From positions 428,294 to 492,293 of the forward strand of contig NZ_VOBN01000003.1 in assembly GCF_008370045.1 (NCBI RefSeq): a stretch of DNA of 64,000 nt, given 5' to 3'. Source of the stretch: Pseudomonas sp. ANT_J12. Its GTDB lineage: Bacteria > Pseudomonadota > Gammaproteobacteria > Pseudomonadales > Pseudomonadaceae. Below the pieces are notes generated by a model. The model searched no databases. It was not told the origin of the DNA and saw only the letters and a list, made by a program, of their open reading frames with translations. Shown here in pieces: positions 25,276 to 33,440 of this stretch. The translations under genes were made by a program, and so were the position numbers. The stretch's first letter is position 1, and every line of letters starts with the position of its first letter.

Positions 25276-26653
25276 TTTCTTTGTCCAGGTTTAGGCCGGC
25301 TGATTCGCGCTCGTCGCTGATCAGCTCGGCTTCTTCGTCGTAGAGGCGTTCCGGCAACTTCCCGGTCGTGAGGTACTGCCAGTAGGTGTCGGCGCTGACC
25401 GTGCCGGCCATGACGCTCTTTTGAAGCTCAGCCAGCACCTGAGGATCGACCTGTGGAACAACGAACTCAGGGTTGACCTTGAACGTCACCTGTTTCGGGT
25501 CGTACCCCTTCCACTCGGCGGCGTATCGCAACGCCTGCTCTACTGCCTCAGCCACGGTTATGACGATGCTGTGCAGTGTGGCGTGCTGATCGTTCTGGCG
25601 TGTTTTGCGCGCCTCTCCCGACTCAGTGCCGCCTACGTCCATTACCTTGGCACCAGCCTCAACAGCGGCGTTGCGCTGATCGTCCATAGCCTTGCGGACT
25701 GCCTCGATACCGGCGCCTTGAAACTCCAGATAGCCACACTTGCCATTAAGGCCGAGATCCCACGCAGCCGATGGCCCGGTAACGCTCAGCTCTACCGTTT
25801 CCTCCAGACCGGATACCCATGGCTGCGGATGGCTGGTCTGGTGCAGAGCAGTGAAGTAGTCAGCGCTGAGCTGGTAGGACTTCAGCGCGGCCCGGGCCAT
25901 TGTCAGCAGCGGCACCTCATCCACGTCTGGCGAGTTGTCCGTTGAGCCGCAGTAAATCACCGGCAGAAACTCCAGACCTCGCACAAGGCGATTGTCGGTG
26001 CCGGTCGTGCCGAGCGGCTTCAGCTCTTCGATGACCTCCCCGTTTTCACCCAGCACCTCGCTGTAGCAAACGTCGCCGATCATTTTGAAGACGCGATAGA
26101 CCATCTTGCAGTCGTGGTCGAACTCGTCTTCCTTGTCGTCACGGAACTCGATGAACACCCCGAGCACCAGATCCTGCCGGCCGCCTTGGCTGCCCACCTT
26201 CCAATTGATCGCGTTGCGGGTGGCATAGGTCGAGAAGTACGGCTCGCCGGCATCGTCGATGTTCACCACCAGCGGCACCCGGCCATGGGAAATGGCCTGA
26301 CGCACCATGCGGAAGAACAACTGCTTCAGGCCGAAGCCATCGGAGGTGGCATTGTCTTCCAACCCTTTCAAGCCAGACGGCAATGCAATCTCAGGAATCA
26401 GCCGGGTGACCAGCCCCATCATCGACCGCAGCGAGTCGCGCACCCAGTGCTCGTACTGAGCCCGGTTTGTATAGTTCTGATACAGGTATTTGTTGCCAGC
26501 GGCGTCGAGCTTTTCAGCCTCAACCATGCCGCTGGGCTTCGGTAGGTTCCGATCGTTGCGCTTGATGGCGCCCTCACCTTCGAGCGCGTCGTCCATCATT
26601 TCCCACTCGGCGATGTGTGCGTCGAAGTCGGGGTTTGTCGATTGCACTGGCAT
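25193..26653 (-). CDS. Portal protein (DUF4055)
   Basis: 486 residues from ATG 26653, overlapping the terminase stop (TGATG). It begins MPVQSTNPDFDAHIAEWEMM. The core matches DUF4055 portals: YTNRAQYEHWVRDSLRSMMG, DYFTALHQTSHPQPWVSGL, TESGEARKTRQNDQHATLHS. It forms the dodecameric DNA entry channel. Its 3' end overlaps the MuF gene by 83 nt. Confidence 0.88.
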   Translation of the reverse strand: MPVQSTNPDFDAHIAEWEMMDDALEGEGAIKRNDRNLPKPSGMVEAEKLDAAGNKYLYQNYTNRAQYEHWVRDSLRSMMGLVTRLIPEIALPSGLKGLEDNATSDGFGLKQLFFRMVRQAISHGRVPLVVNIDDAGEPYFSTYATRNAINWKVGSQGGRQDLVLGVFIEFRDDKEDEFDHDCKMVYRVFKMIGDVCYSEVLGENGEVIEELKPLGTTGTDNRLVRGLEFLPVIYCGSTDNSPDVDEVPLLTMARAALKSYQLSADYFTALHQTSHPQPWVSGLEETVELSVTGPSAAWDLGLNGKCGYLEFQGAGIEAVRKAMDDQRNAAVEAGAKVMDVGGTESGEARKTRQNDQHATLHSIVITVAEAVEQALRYAAEWKGYDPKQVTFKVNPEFVVPQVDPQVLAELQKSVMAGTVSADTYWQYLTTGKLPERLYDEEAELISDERESAGLNLDKENADSQPGTGRQPATGADGAPLGDAGET

Positions 26654-28143
26654 CAGGCCAATCCTCCAATACGGCGGACACCGCCTGTGCGTTTGCGCCT
26701 GCCCATCGAAACAGCGAAGTAGCGGAATGCATCCGCGCCGTGTGATGACCAGTCGTGTAAGGGTTTGTCTTTCCAGCAGCCGCGTTTGTCGTCCCACTCT
26801 TTGCGGTAGTTCTCCAGGCAGGAAATGCCCAGTTCACACCTCGACTCATCAAAGGCGCAGGCCGGCAGAATCTCCCGAACCTGCTCAATGCCCTCGTCGA
26901 TTCCCAGCTTTGGGACCACGCTGAACTTGAGGCTGTATTTCTGCCCGTCTATCTCGTAGCCCTCGCGTGCCAGCTCGCGGCGAGTCTTCCCGTCGCTGCC
27001 GAACTCCCGGTTATCGATGTCGTGGGGCCCCCAGTGATCGCCATACGTGTATTTGCGGTCCTTGAGCACCTTCATGTAGTGCCGAAGACCTTCACCGCTG
27101 TTCTCGTAGAAGTCGATGACGTGGTATTCCTCGCCGACGATCCGGACAAACCAGATAGCCGTGGAGTCGCCCACGCCGATGTCCCAGATCGTGTGCACCG
27201 GCAGATGGCTGTTGTCGGGTAGCGCGCCGATGCGCTGAGCGGCGTAAAGCTTGGTGAACTGCTTGGCGTAATAAGCGCCCTCGATCGACTGCTGGAAGGC
27301 TTCAGCCGGCAATGACGGGTATTCCCGCTTCATGTCGTCGCCGAGCGTCTTCTCTTTGGCCGCGTACCAGGTGCGCTGACCGTCATTGGTGACGATCCCG
27401 TGTTTGGCGTGCAGCTCGTCAAAGTAATCGGTCAGGCGCTGCGGGATGACCACGTCAGTCGGGTCAAGCCAATAGGCCTTGTTCTTCCACCAGGAGAAGA
27501 AGAAAAACTTCCAATCCAGCAGGCCCAGAGGCACGCCGGCCAGCTGCTGCCGCTCGGCACTCTGCGAGTAATCGAAGAAGTAGCCGGCCCGGCCTTCCGC
27601 CGTCGATTCAATCGTGACGAAACAGTCAGTGGCCACAGCCTCAAAGGCACCTGTGACGATCTCGCGAGCCTTGTGTGGAAACTTGGCGCAGATCTTCCCG
27701 AACTCGGACACATGCAAGTAACGCAGCGTGCCGCCCCGGAACGAGGTGGATACATAGAGCGAACCGCCCTTGCTGAACACCAGCTCACCAGCAGCATCGT
27801 TGCTGGCCGGGTTCGCCGCCCTGACTTCCTTGGGCAGATTGTCGTAGGCGTACTTCACCTTCTCCCGGAAAAGGCGCTTGGCGTCGTTCAGGGTATGAGC
27901 GATCAGCGCGCACTTGGCCGACTCGAACAGCGCCGCGTCCAGTTGGATGATGCAGCACTCAGTGGTGAAGCCGAGCTGTCGAGCCTTCAGGATTATGTTC
28001 CGTGTGTGCATCCCATCGAAGTACTCGATCTGCTCGTCCGTCATCCGGAAGCGGACCTTCTTGCCCTGCTTGTCCGTGATGAAGTAAAGGTTGTTCAGGC
28101 GCCATCGCTTGTCCCGGAGCAGCTTCATGTGCTCGGGCTTCAT
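26653..28143 (-). CDS. Terminase large subunit
   Basis: 496-residue packaging motor. ATPase: RNIILKARQLGFTT (residues 49-61) is the adenine/Walker A-like segment, TLRYLHVSEFGKI the Walker B region. Nuclease domain in the C-terminal half: HTIWDIGVGDSTAIWFVRIVG (with the first acidic residue), GDHWGPHDIDNREFG, and LHDWSSHGADAFRYFAVS at the end. It starts 1 nt after the small subunit stop. Confidence 0.92.
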   Translation of the reverse strand: MKPEHMKLLRDKRWRLNNLYFITDKQGKKVRFRMTDEQIEYFDGMHTRNIILKARQLGFTTECCIIQLDAALFESAKCALIAHTLNDAKRLFREKVKYAYDNLPKEVRAANPASNDAAGELVFSKGGSLYVSTSFRGGTLRYLHVSEFGKICAKFPHKAREIVTGAFEAVATDCFVTIESTAEGRAGYFFDYSQSAERQQLAGVPLGLLDWKFFFFSWWKNKAYWLDPTDVVIPQRLTDYFDELHAKHGIVTNDGQRTWYAAKEKTLGDDMKREYPSLPAEAFQQSIEGAYYAKQFTKLYAAQRIGALPDNSHLPVHTIWDIGVGDSTAIWFVRIVGEEYHVIDFYENSGEGLRHYMKVLKDRKYTYGDHWGPHDIDNREFGSDGKTRRELAREGYEIDGQKYSLKFSVVPKLGIDEGIEQVREILPACAFDESRCELGISCLENYRKEWDDKRGCWKDKPLHDWSSHGADAFRYFAVSMGRRKRTGGVRRIGGLA

Positions 28144-28144
28144 G

Positions 28145-28744
28145 TCAGGCGTCCTTCGATAGTTCGTCCATCAGGCTTGAGAGTTCGTCGGCATCGGCAG
28201 ATTTCTCTTTCTCGTCCAGGCCGAATGCCTGGCGCTCCAGGACCTGGAGATTTTTCATCGCCGAGGACAGCTGGAACAGTGTTTTGGAGTTGCTCGGCAG
28301 CGCCACAGCGGCGAGCATCGAGGCCCGGCGCATGCCGTTGTTGTCCTCGCCTGTCTCGTCGATGATCGCGTCTTCGATCTCTTCGCGCCGTTGGATGGTG
28401 CTGAGCAGGTCATCCATCAGCAGGTTCGCAAGGTTCGTGGCTTTGCGAATGTCACGGCGGTGGCTGCGAACCACCTGGGCGCCTTCCTCTGCGGCCTCTT
28501 CGATGATCTCTGCATCAAGTTCGCAGTTCGCGCCTTGGTCGTTGCGAACCTCACCGCGAACCAGCTTACTGCGAACCTCTTTCCGCACTTGGTCAGATAG
28601 GTCTCTCACCCATCCTTGGACCTTTGCTTTCTTCCTGATCGCCGTGTCACTCACGCCTTGGCGCTCAGCGATAGTTCTGATGGAGAGCGAACCAGCCCGG
28701 TAGGCGCGTTCGATTGCCTCCCAGTCGGGTTGCTTGGCTGTCAT
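28145..28744 (-). CDS. Terminase small subunit
   Basis: 199 residues. The N-terminal HTH (LSIRTIAERQGVSDTAIRKK, about residues 18-37) should bind the packaging site. A central helical oligomerisation region follows, then an acidic C-terminus (KSADADELSSLMDELS) that contacts the large subunit. Paired with the large subunit in order. Confidence 0.85.
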   Translation of the reverse strand: MTAKQPDWEAIERAYRAGSLSIRTIAERQGVSDTAIRKKAKVQGWVRDLSDQVRKEVRSKLVRGEVRNDQGANCELDAEIIEEAAEEGAQVVRSHRRDIRKATNLANLLMDDLLSTIQRREEIEDAIIDETGEDNNGMRRASMLAAVALPSNSKTLFQLSSAMKNLQVLERQAFGLDEKEKSADADELSSLMDELSKDA

Positions 28745-28753
28745 GGGACATCC

Positions 28754-29188
28754 TTACTCGTCTTGGCGCACTATCAATGTGCGGATCTTGCCGCCAGTGC
28801 AGCTATCACGCTTCATGGCCATCTCTACGGCTTGATAGGCAGTCGCGCCCATGTCCATTGCGGTAAAGGCGTGATCGCCACCACTTCCAATGGCATAAGG
28901 CCCGGCGCCCACGATTGGGCTTTTCCAGAAGCCATCTTCGTTGTTGCGCCCGGCATACCACAGCCCTTCCGCATCGACGATGACTGCCGAAGCTTGGAGG
29001 TCGCCAGATACTGCCCCGCCAAAATAAGCATCGATCAGCTTGGTGTAATCGGACGTCTTGCCAGACAGGACGAACTTGACCCCCTTCACCTCATGGCACT
29101 TTTCGTAGTCGTCATTCGTGATGGTGGTGTTGGCGGTGATTCGGGAGTCATAGGCGATCACGCCGTCTTTGTAGGCAATGGTCGTCAT
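28754..29188 (-). CDS. HslV/proteasome-beta-like Ntn protein
   Basis: 144 residues, MTTIAYKDGVIAYDSRITAN. Removal of Met would expose Thr as the N-terminal nucleophile, as in HslV and proteasome beta subunits. The family pattern AIGSGGDHAFTAMDMGATAY with TGGKIRTL near the C-terminus is clear. No ATPase partner is nearby. Its role in phages is unknown; it might process head or tail proteins. Overlaps the upstream 63-residue gene by 4 nt. Confidence 0.75.
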   Translation of the reverse strand: MTTIAYKDGVIAYDSRITANTTITNDDYEKCHEVKGVKFVLSGKTSDYTKLIDAYFGGAVSGDLQASAVIVDAEGLWYAGRNNEDGFWKSPIVGAGPYAIGSGGDHAFTAMDMGATAYQAVEMAMKRDSCTGGKIRTLIVRQDE

Positions 29189-29376
29189 TGGCTCACCATG
29201 ATGTTGGTCTGCACCTGGGCATGCCCGTGCAGGAGTGATACGACCAAGCCCTGTGGAAGGCCGGCGGACTTGGCGACGTCTACCGCTTTGGCGATGGCGC
29301 TATCCAGATCGTTGACGGCCTTGTTGATTTCCGGGCTCATCGGCAGTACGTGGCGCAGGCGGGTGACGTTGCTCAT
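29185..29376 (-). CDS. Small hypothetical protein between acb2 and HslV-like gene
   Basis: 63 residues, MSNVTRLRHVLPMSPEINKA, a single helical domain with a His-rich segment (LLHGHAQVQTN). Its ATG overlaps the Acb2-like stop (TAATG) and its stop overlaps the HslV-like start. Family unknown. Confidence 0.6.
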   Translation of the reverse strand: MSNVTRLRHVLPMSPEINKAVNDLDSAIAKAVDVAKSAGLPQGLVVSLLHGHAQVQTNIMVSQ

Positions 29377-29606
29377 TAGCTGAATGAATCAGCAGGCTTG
29401 GCGATCGAACGCACGAACCACATGAAGCCCTGCTGCAAGTTGGTCTTGGCCAGGGCCAGCAGGCGCGGATCGACGCCTTCAATCTGGCCGATCTGCTTGA
29501 ACAACTCACCGGCGTCGGCCTCCAGCGCCTTGATGGAGTTCATCCCGTCGATTTCAGACTGGGTGAGGTCGCGGTAGCCGGTGATTTTCTTGTGCTGGTT
29601 GTCCAT
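29376..29606 (-). CDS. acb2: Acb2-family anti-CBASS cyclic nucleotide sponge
   Basis: 76 residues from ATG 29606 (SD GAGGAA). The sequence fits the Acb2/DUF7681 (T4 Vs.4-like) family along its length: HKKITGYRDLTQSEIDGMNS, VDPRLLALAKTNLQQGFMWF and VRSIAKP. Tyr11 and Lys26, which are reported as ligand contacts in Pseudomonas phage Acb2, are at the same positions here. Family members are hexamers that sequester CBASS cyclic di- and trinucleotides, so effector proteins are not activated. Lies between the spanin genes and the terminase. Confidence 0.85.
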   Translation of the reverse strand: MDNQHKKITGYRDLTQSEIDGMNSIKALEADAGELFKQIGQIEGVDPRLLALAKTNLQQGFMWFVRSIAKPADSFS

Positions 29607-29663
29607 GGGTGATTCCTCATGATTTCGCGCCACGATTTGGCGCATTCGAAAACGTGGCGCGGA

Positions 29664-29936
29664 TTACTTGCTCTGGCTGCGTAGGATCTGGGCGTCAACC
29701 TGGTCTGCGCATGTGTCGAGCAGGTTGATTGCCCTGTCCTTGAGCTCCCACACGTCACCGTTGAGGCGAAGGTCTTCATCGCTGTCGTCTACGCGCTCGC
29801 ATGGGATCAGCTCAGGCGCTTCAATTCTTACGGCCTGGGTCTTTGTCACCACCGCCGGCTTTGCCGCGCAGGCCGTCAGGCAGAGGCTGAGCAGCCCAGT
29901 CACGAACAGGCTTGCTGTTGCGTTTGAGGTTTTCAA
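29664..29936 (-). CDS. Outer-membrane spanin Rz1
   Basis: 90 residues, started at TTG 29936 inside the Rz gene in another frame, with GGCGGAG 6-9 nt upstream. Signal sequence TASLFVTGLLSLCLTAC with lipobox LTAC. The mature lipoprotein would start at Cys and is Val/Glu/Asp-rich. It pairs with Rz to fuse the membranes at lysis. The nested arrangement is typical of Rz/Rz1. Confidence 0.8.
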   Translation of the reverse strand: MKTSNATASLFVTGLLSLCLTACAAKPAVVTKTQAVRIEAPELIPCERVDDSDEDLRLNGDVWELKDRAINLLDTCADQVDAQILRSQSK

Positions 29937-30198
29937 AGTTCTTCTCCGCCTTCTTGGCTTTGTCCTGGCTGGCCTTGAGGCGCTTTGCCAGGTCTGCCTG
30001 GTATTCAGCATTGCGCTTTGCTTCAGCGCGCAGCGTAGTGATGGTCGCCTGGCTTTCGAGGTTGGCGTCGACCGCCTTCTTCTTCTCGCCAGCTTCGAAG
30101 GCCACCTCCCCGCGTAGGGCGACGACACGGGATTGCTGAATGCCAACGAGCAGCAGGCCGACCAGGGCAATGATGATTGCGGCAGCAAAGGCCCTCAT
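29821..30198 (-). CDS. Inner-membrane spanin Rz
   Basis: 125 residues from ATG 30198, which overlaps the holin stop. N-terminal membrane anchor MRAFAAAIIIALVGLLLVGI, then an alpha-helical coiled coil (TTLRAEAKRNAEYQADLAKR) and a Gly/Pro C-terminus. Rz1 begins inside it in a different frame. Confidence 0.85.
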   Translation of the reverse strand: MRAFAAAIIIALVGLLLVGIQQSRVVALRGEVAFEAGEKKKAVDANLESQATITTLRAEAKRNAEYQADLAKRLKASQDKAKKAEKNFENLKRNSKPVRDWAAQPLPDGLRGKAGGGDKDPGRKN

Positions 30199-30518
30199 GC
30201 TGCATCCGCCTTGCGACCGAGGAAGCGGGTCACCATCTCGCGAATAGCAGTTACGCCGAGGAACCCAATAGTCCCTCCAGCAGCAACCGATAGACTGGAA
30301 GGCCAGGCCATCCACTCGATAATGCTGGACGCGACCAAGCTCAGCGATCCACAGATCAGCGCCTCGAACACAATCCGGCGCTTACTGGTTTCCTTCGCGT
30401 CGTACATGACTCGAAGCAACGATACGGTGATGGACATGATCACGCCCTGCCAGAGCGGATTGCTCAACGCCAGCCAGATCTTGGCCCATGTGTCTGGCTT
30501 ATCAGGCATGTTTGGCAT
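30195..30518 (-). CDS. Holin (lambda-like, class II topology)
   Basis: 107 residues from ATG 30518 (ATG 30509 also possible). Hydrophobic segments around WQGVIMSITVSLLRVMYDA, FEALICGSLSLVASSIIEWM and SVAAGGTIGFLGVTAIREM, with a charged C-terminus, match the phage holin family found in Pseudomonas phages. It precedes Rz/Rz1, while the endolysin is about 30 kb downstream in the same late operon. Confidence 0.8.
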   Translation of the reverse strand: MPNMPDKPDTWAKIWLALSNPLWQGVIMSITVSLLRVMYDAKETSKRRIVFEALICGSLSLVASSIIEWMAWPSSLSVAAGGTIGFLGVTAIREMVTRFLGRKADAA

Positions 30519-30605
30519 CCGGGTTACTCCCTCTCGGGGAGATTGATAAATCCGGCTCCAGCAGCACTCCCAGCTCGGGGCTATGGGCGTGGTGGAGCCG
30601 AAAAC

Positions 30606-30634
30606 GAAAAAGCCCCGATCAAATGTCGAGGCTT
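30606..30634 (-). terminator. Intrinsic terminator between tRNAs and holin
   Basis: Minus strand AGCCTCGA/TCGGGGCT stem (one G-U) with a 7-nt loop followed by TTTTTCG. It would end the tRNA transcript upstream of the holin unless read through by antitermination. Confidence 0.7.
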
Positions 30635-30732
30635 TGAAAAGGCACCGAGGCACCTCCCCTCAGTTGCTCAAGTTGTTTCGGCTCCCTGAAAACATCTCAG
30701 ATCTACGCCGCAGAGGCTTGAGGCCCCGTGCA

Positions 30733-30808
30733 TGGTCGGCCCGTAGGGGCTTGAACCCTCTTCCCCCGGTTATGAGCCGGGCGCATCAACCGTCAATGCT
30801 TCGGGCCA
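30733..30808 (-). tRNA. tRNA with CAT anticodon (Met or Ile2)
   Basis: 76 nt with encoded CCA. Acceptor TGGCCCG/CGGGCCG, D-stem GCAT/ATGC, anticodon stem CCCGG/CCGGG with loop CTCATAA, T-arm with TTCAAGC loop. The lowest T-stem pair is G-A. The CAT anticodon may read Met, or Ile AUA if the C is lysidinylated. Confidence 0.8.
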
Positions 30809-30812
30809 GATT

Positions 30813-30882
30813 TGGAGCGGATACAGGGAATCGAACCCTGATCGAAAGCTTGGAAGGCTGTCTAGCGACCTGCGCTACCCGC
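30813..30882 (-). tRNA. tRNA-Gly (TCC), short D-arm
   Basis: 70 nt with encoded CCA. Acceptor GCGGGTA/TATCCGC, anticodon loop CTTCCAA (TCC), T-stem CAGGG/CCCTG with TTCGATT loop. The D-arm is reduced (GCG-CAGGT-CGC) and the anticodon stem has one C-T mismatch, so the gene is decayed or unusual. It lies 4 nt upstream of the CAT tRNA. Confidence 0.65.
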
Positions 30883-31098
30883 AATTGCGTGTCTTCCCAC
30901 GCTGCCAGCCAAAGACCATCCCAGCGTCGACGCCCCAATGCATCGATCGCGCCCTTCCTGTCTCGCGCCACTCCACAAGCATGTGAGGTCAGAGTGCGCG
31001 GGCTGCCGGTGTTGATTCCGTACGTCGCACTATCCGGCTATCGACGTCCAGGCCTTCCCGAAGGCTGCCCTGGCTGCAGTGGTGTTTTCTTTGGACAA
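30883..31098. other. Gene-free stretch upstream of tRNAs
   Basis: About 215 bases between the tRNA-Gly gene and a bidirectional terminator. I see no gene here; the open frames in both strands lack family features or an SD. It could hold the promoter for the tRNA genes or the late operon, or the packaging site, but no motif can be assigned. Confidence 0.4.
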
Positions 31099-31127
31099 TA
31101 AAAAACCCGGCTCGATGGCCGGGTTTT
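31099..31127. terminator. Bidirectional hairpin terminator
   Basis: AACCCGGC/GCCGGGTT stem with a 5-nt loop. T-rich on both sides (TTTTCTTT on plus, TTTTTTATTG on minus). It ends the early operon after the 193-residue gene. Confidence 0.7.
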
Positions 31128-31237
31128 CTTTGTATCATCAGTGCAAGTTGCCGAAGGCAAAATGCTAACTATGGCGAAATGATGCCTCCAGCCGTGCGGG
31201 AAGTCAATAAGATCTTTTCAGACCTTATTTGGCCAAA

Positions 31238-31819
31238 TCAAGCAGCCTCTTTCATCTTGTAAATCACCCCGCCAATTGGGCTCAAAGCGCGAGCGTCAAT
31301 GTCATAGCAGGCGTCGAAGCAGAACTGCACGAAAGGCTCCCAATCCCGGCCCCAGGCAGCAGACGGAAGCTCGACGTCGTACTCCCCTTTCATCCAGGCG
31401 CGGAACACCTCAGGCTTGATCAGCGGGTCAGGATTGGAAGACTGGCCACCCTGATGCATGTAGCGGTAACGACGGAACACGCCTTTGGCGACATACTCGG
31501 CTCGCTCCCGCTTGCTGGCGGTCATGCGCTCTACTCGCGAGCAGGCCAGGTTGAAAACCGCTGCTTCAGCCTCCTCCCGATCATCATCTGTCGGCTCGGC
31601 CGCATACATGGCATTGCCGAAAGCCCGCAGTTGAAAGTGAAGTCGTGCGATAGCCGATTGAATGTGACCAGCCAGCGCTCCGTGCATCGCAGGGTTCGCC
31701 GTCGGGCCTCGCTCCGTGCTCTGCACCACCACGCCCAGCTCAGCAGCGTCAGAAGTCTGGCCGGGGGCCGGGTTGTAGTTGCAGTCGTGCCAAGCCTGGC
31801 GCGCGGAATGGATTTTCAT
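31238..31819 (-). CDS. Last gene of early operon; possible late regulator
   Basis: 193 residues, MKIHSARQAWHDCNYNPAPG. Helical, with RRYRYMHQGGQSSNPDPLIK and SAAWGRDWEPFVQFCFDACY. I do not recognise the family. It is the last gene before the tRNA/late region, the place of antiterminator Q in lambda, so a late-gene regulator is possible but unsupported by motif. ATG overlaps the preceding tiny ORF stop. Confidence 0.6.
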   Translation of the reverse strand: MKIHSARQAWHDCNYNPAPGQTSDAAELGVVVQSTERGPTANPAMHGALAGHIQSAIARLHFQLRAFGNAMYAAEPTDDDREEAEAAVFNLACSRVERMTASKRERAEYVAKGVFRRYRYMHQGGQSSNPDPLIKPEVFRAWMKGEYDVELPSAAWGRDWEPFVQFCFDACYDIDARALSPIGGVIYKMKEAA

Positions 31820-31887
31820 GCTGCTCTCCCCTTCAGCTCTCTTGTTTTTGCCCGGTAGCCGGCGGTCATCGCCTTGAGTTCTTCCAT
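31816..31887 (-). CDS. Tiny ORF (23 aa) coupled to its neighbours
   Basis: MEELKAMTAGYRAKTRELKG..., 23 residues, basic. ATG 31887 lies 4 nt after the nuclease stop and its stop overlaps the next ATG (ATGA). GAGG is present upstream. It may be a real small protein or a coupling leader. Confidence 0.4.
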   Translation of the reverse strand: MEELKAMTAGYRAKTRELKGRAA

Positions 31888-31891
31888 GTTT

Positions 31892-32524
31892 CTAGGCCCT
31901 CAAGTGCGGCAGGTCGTGAGTTGCCAAGTAATCGTTCCTGGCTTTGATCGCATCCTCGATCTTTTCGAATCGACCAAGATGGACCTGTTTTTTCTTCCAC
32001 TGAACCTTTGAGCACCACTTGCCCCGATCCCACCAAACCCCCACATGGCCGCTTTTGTTTTTGTCCGTGATCCGGCGATTCGCCGCCTGCACGTTGTAAT
32101 CGGCGTAGCGACAGTTGCCTGGCTCGTAACCCTTGGAAGATTCGATGCGGTCCAGCGTCAACTTATCCGTGTAGCCATTGGCGAGCGACCACTCCATGAA
32201 CGGCTCGAAGCTCATCCACTCATCACACAGCGTCACGCCTTCGTACTTTTGAACTTCAGTGCCGCGAGGCTTCAGGCATCTGCGCTTCATGTTTGCCCAG
32301 GTGACGTGCAGTCTGCTGTTTGCGTTGTTGAATCCATGCGTTGAGCGTGTTTTGCCGCCACGCTTATTCGCGCACGGATTGCAAAGCCCAGTCATAACCT
32401 TTGCTCGCTCCATCCGCGTTTCGAACTCTGCCAGGCATTCCGGGCACCGAAATACGCCGATGGACCTTCTAGACCCTGATATCTCGGCCAGAGACTGCCG
32501 AAGAAGAATCACATTACTGCCCAT
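31892..32524 (-). CDS. AP2/HNH-type putative homing endonuclease
   Basis: 210 residues. N-terminal zinc-ribbon (FRCPECLAEF and GLCNPCANKRGG). The central HNH-like nuclease module has ANMKRRCLKP, CDEWMSFEPF, LTLDRIESSKGYEPGNCRYA. The C-terminal AP2-like DNA-binding domain has SGHVGVWWDRGKWCSKVQWK and VHLGRFEKIEDAIKARNDY. Such genes are usually free-standing mobile nucleases. Its start lies 16 nt inside the ninG 3' end. Confidence 0.75.
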   Translation of the reverse strand: MGSNVILLRQSLAEISGSRRSIGVFRCPECLAEFETRMERAKVMTGLCNPCANKRGGKTRSTHGFNNANSRLHVTWANMKRRCLKPRGTEVQKYEGVTLCDEWMSFEPFMEWSLANGYTDKLTLDRIESSKGYEPGNCRYADYNVQAANRRITDKNKSGHVGVWWDRGKWCSKVQWKKKQVHLGRFEKIEDAIKARNDYLATHDLPHLRA

Positions 32525-33120
32525 GAAATAGCCCCCTCAGTGCGCCGCTCAAGTCGCTTAGCTTTTTTGGTGAAAACCGCTTTAAGCCGTTTCAGGCATG
32601 GGATGTCATGCCGAGCTATCGCTTGGTTGCACTCCAGCCAGTCGACGCGCTCCTGGCCTATTTTTTCGATCAGGCCCGGTCTGTACCCAGCAAGATTCCC
32701 GCTGAGGTGCGAATTACACTGAGAGCAGGATTTGTTCATGTTCCACAGATTGAAGCGGATGTGCGGGGCGGCGCCGACACTGCGAAAGTGCGAGCAGTGC
32801 CACTGTCCGCCCCAGGTCGCTGGCTTTGAGCAACTGATGCAACCCAGGTGAGCGTCACGCAGACGGACGTAACGGTTGATGACGGCTTGCGCCTCCTTCG
32901 CGTACTCCGCCCGGCTCTTCAGCTTCTCCTTGCGCACCTTGATCTCGCGGCGCTCAACCTGAGCCAGCGACTTTCGGGCCTTGTCCTGGTTCACGTCCTT
33001 GATGGCCAGGCCGCAGGTGTAGTTGCACACCGCCTGCCCCAGGCGCTGCGGGATGAAGGAGGCCCTGCATGCTGGGTTCTTGCAGGTCTTGGGCTTTGGC
33101 TGTTTGGCTGCGATCACCAT
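32509..33120 (-). CDS. ninG: NinG/Rap recombination protein
   Basis: 203 residues of the NinG family, a structure-specific nuclease acting on recombination intermediates with RecT-type pathways. Zinc-binding Cys: KTCKNPACRASFIPQ and AVCNYTC; later GCISCSKPATWGGQWHCSHF and KSCSQCNSHLSGN. Length matches lambda NinG. It partners functionally with NinB and RecT/exonuclease encoded elsewhere in the prophage. Confidence 0.88.
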   Translation of the reverse strand: MVIAAKQPKPKTCKNPACRASFIPQRLGQAVCNYTCGLAIKDVNQDKARKSLAQVERREIKVRKEKLKSRAEYAKEAQAVINRYVRLRDAHLGCISCSKPATWGGQWHCSHFRSVGAAPHIRFNLWNMNKSCSQCNSHLSGNLAGYRPGLIEKIGQERVDWLECNQAIARHDIPCLKRLKAVFTKKAKRLERRTEGAISWAVM

Positions 33121-33440
33121 TTCATCCCCTTGATCGACCCGAAGTCGAAGTCAGGGAGGGTGCTGCTGCCGTTGAGGTAATCAGCCATGATCTGCACATC
33201 GGCCTGAGTGCAAGACCCTGGGCCCGACTGCCACAGACTCATTGGATCAGTGCTGTACATCGCGCCTCGGCATGAAACACCGTAGCGGCAGTACATGCCG
33301 TCCTCGACAACGCCGACGCGAGCCTTTCCCTTGTCGAAGTAGACGATGTGGTGCTTGCCACTTTCAGTGCGAATCAGCTTCGCTGCCTTGCGATTGCTGC
33401 GTTTGATCCATTTCTGGATGTCTTCGTTGTAGGCGCTCAC
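33114..33440 (-). CDS. Hypothetical early protein
   Basis: 108 residues, started at GTG 33440 which overlaps the upstream stop (GTGA). VSAYNEDIQKWIKRSNRKAA, then KHHIVYFDKGKARVGVVEDG. Unrecognised; soluble and basic at the N-terminus. It overlaps the ninG start by 7 nt. Confidence 0.6.
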   Translation of the reverse strand: MSAYNEDIQKWIKRSNRKAAKLIRTESGKHHIVYFDKGKARVGVVEDGMYCRYGVSCRGAMYSTDPMSLWQSGPGSCTQADVQIMADYLNGSSTLPDFDFGSIKGMKW

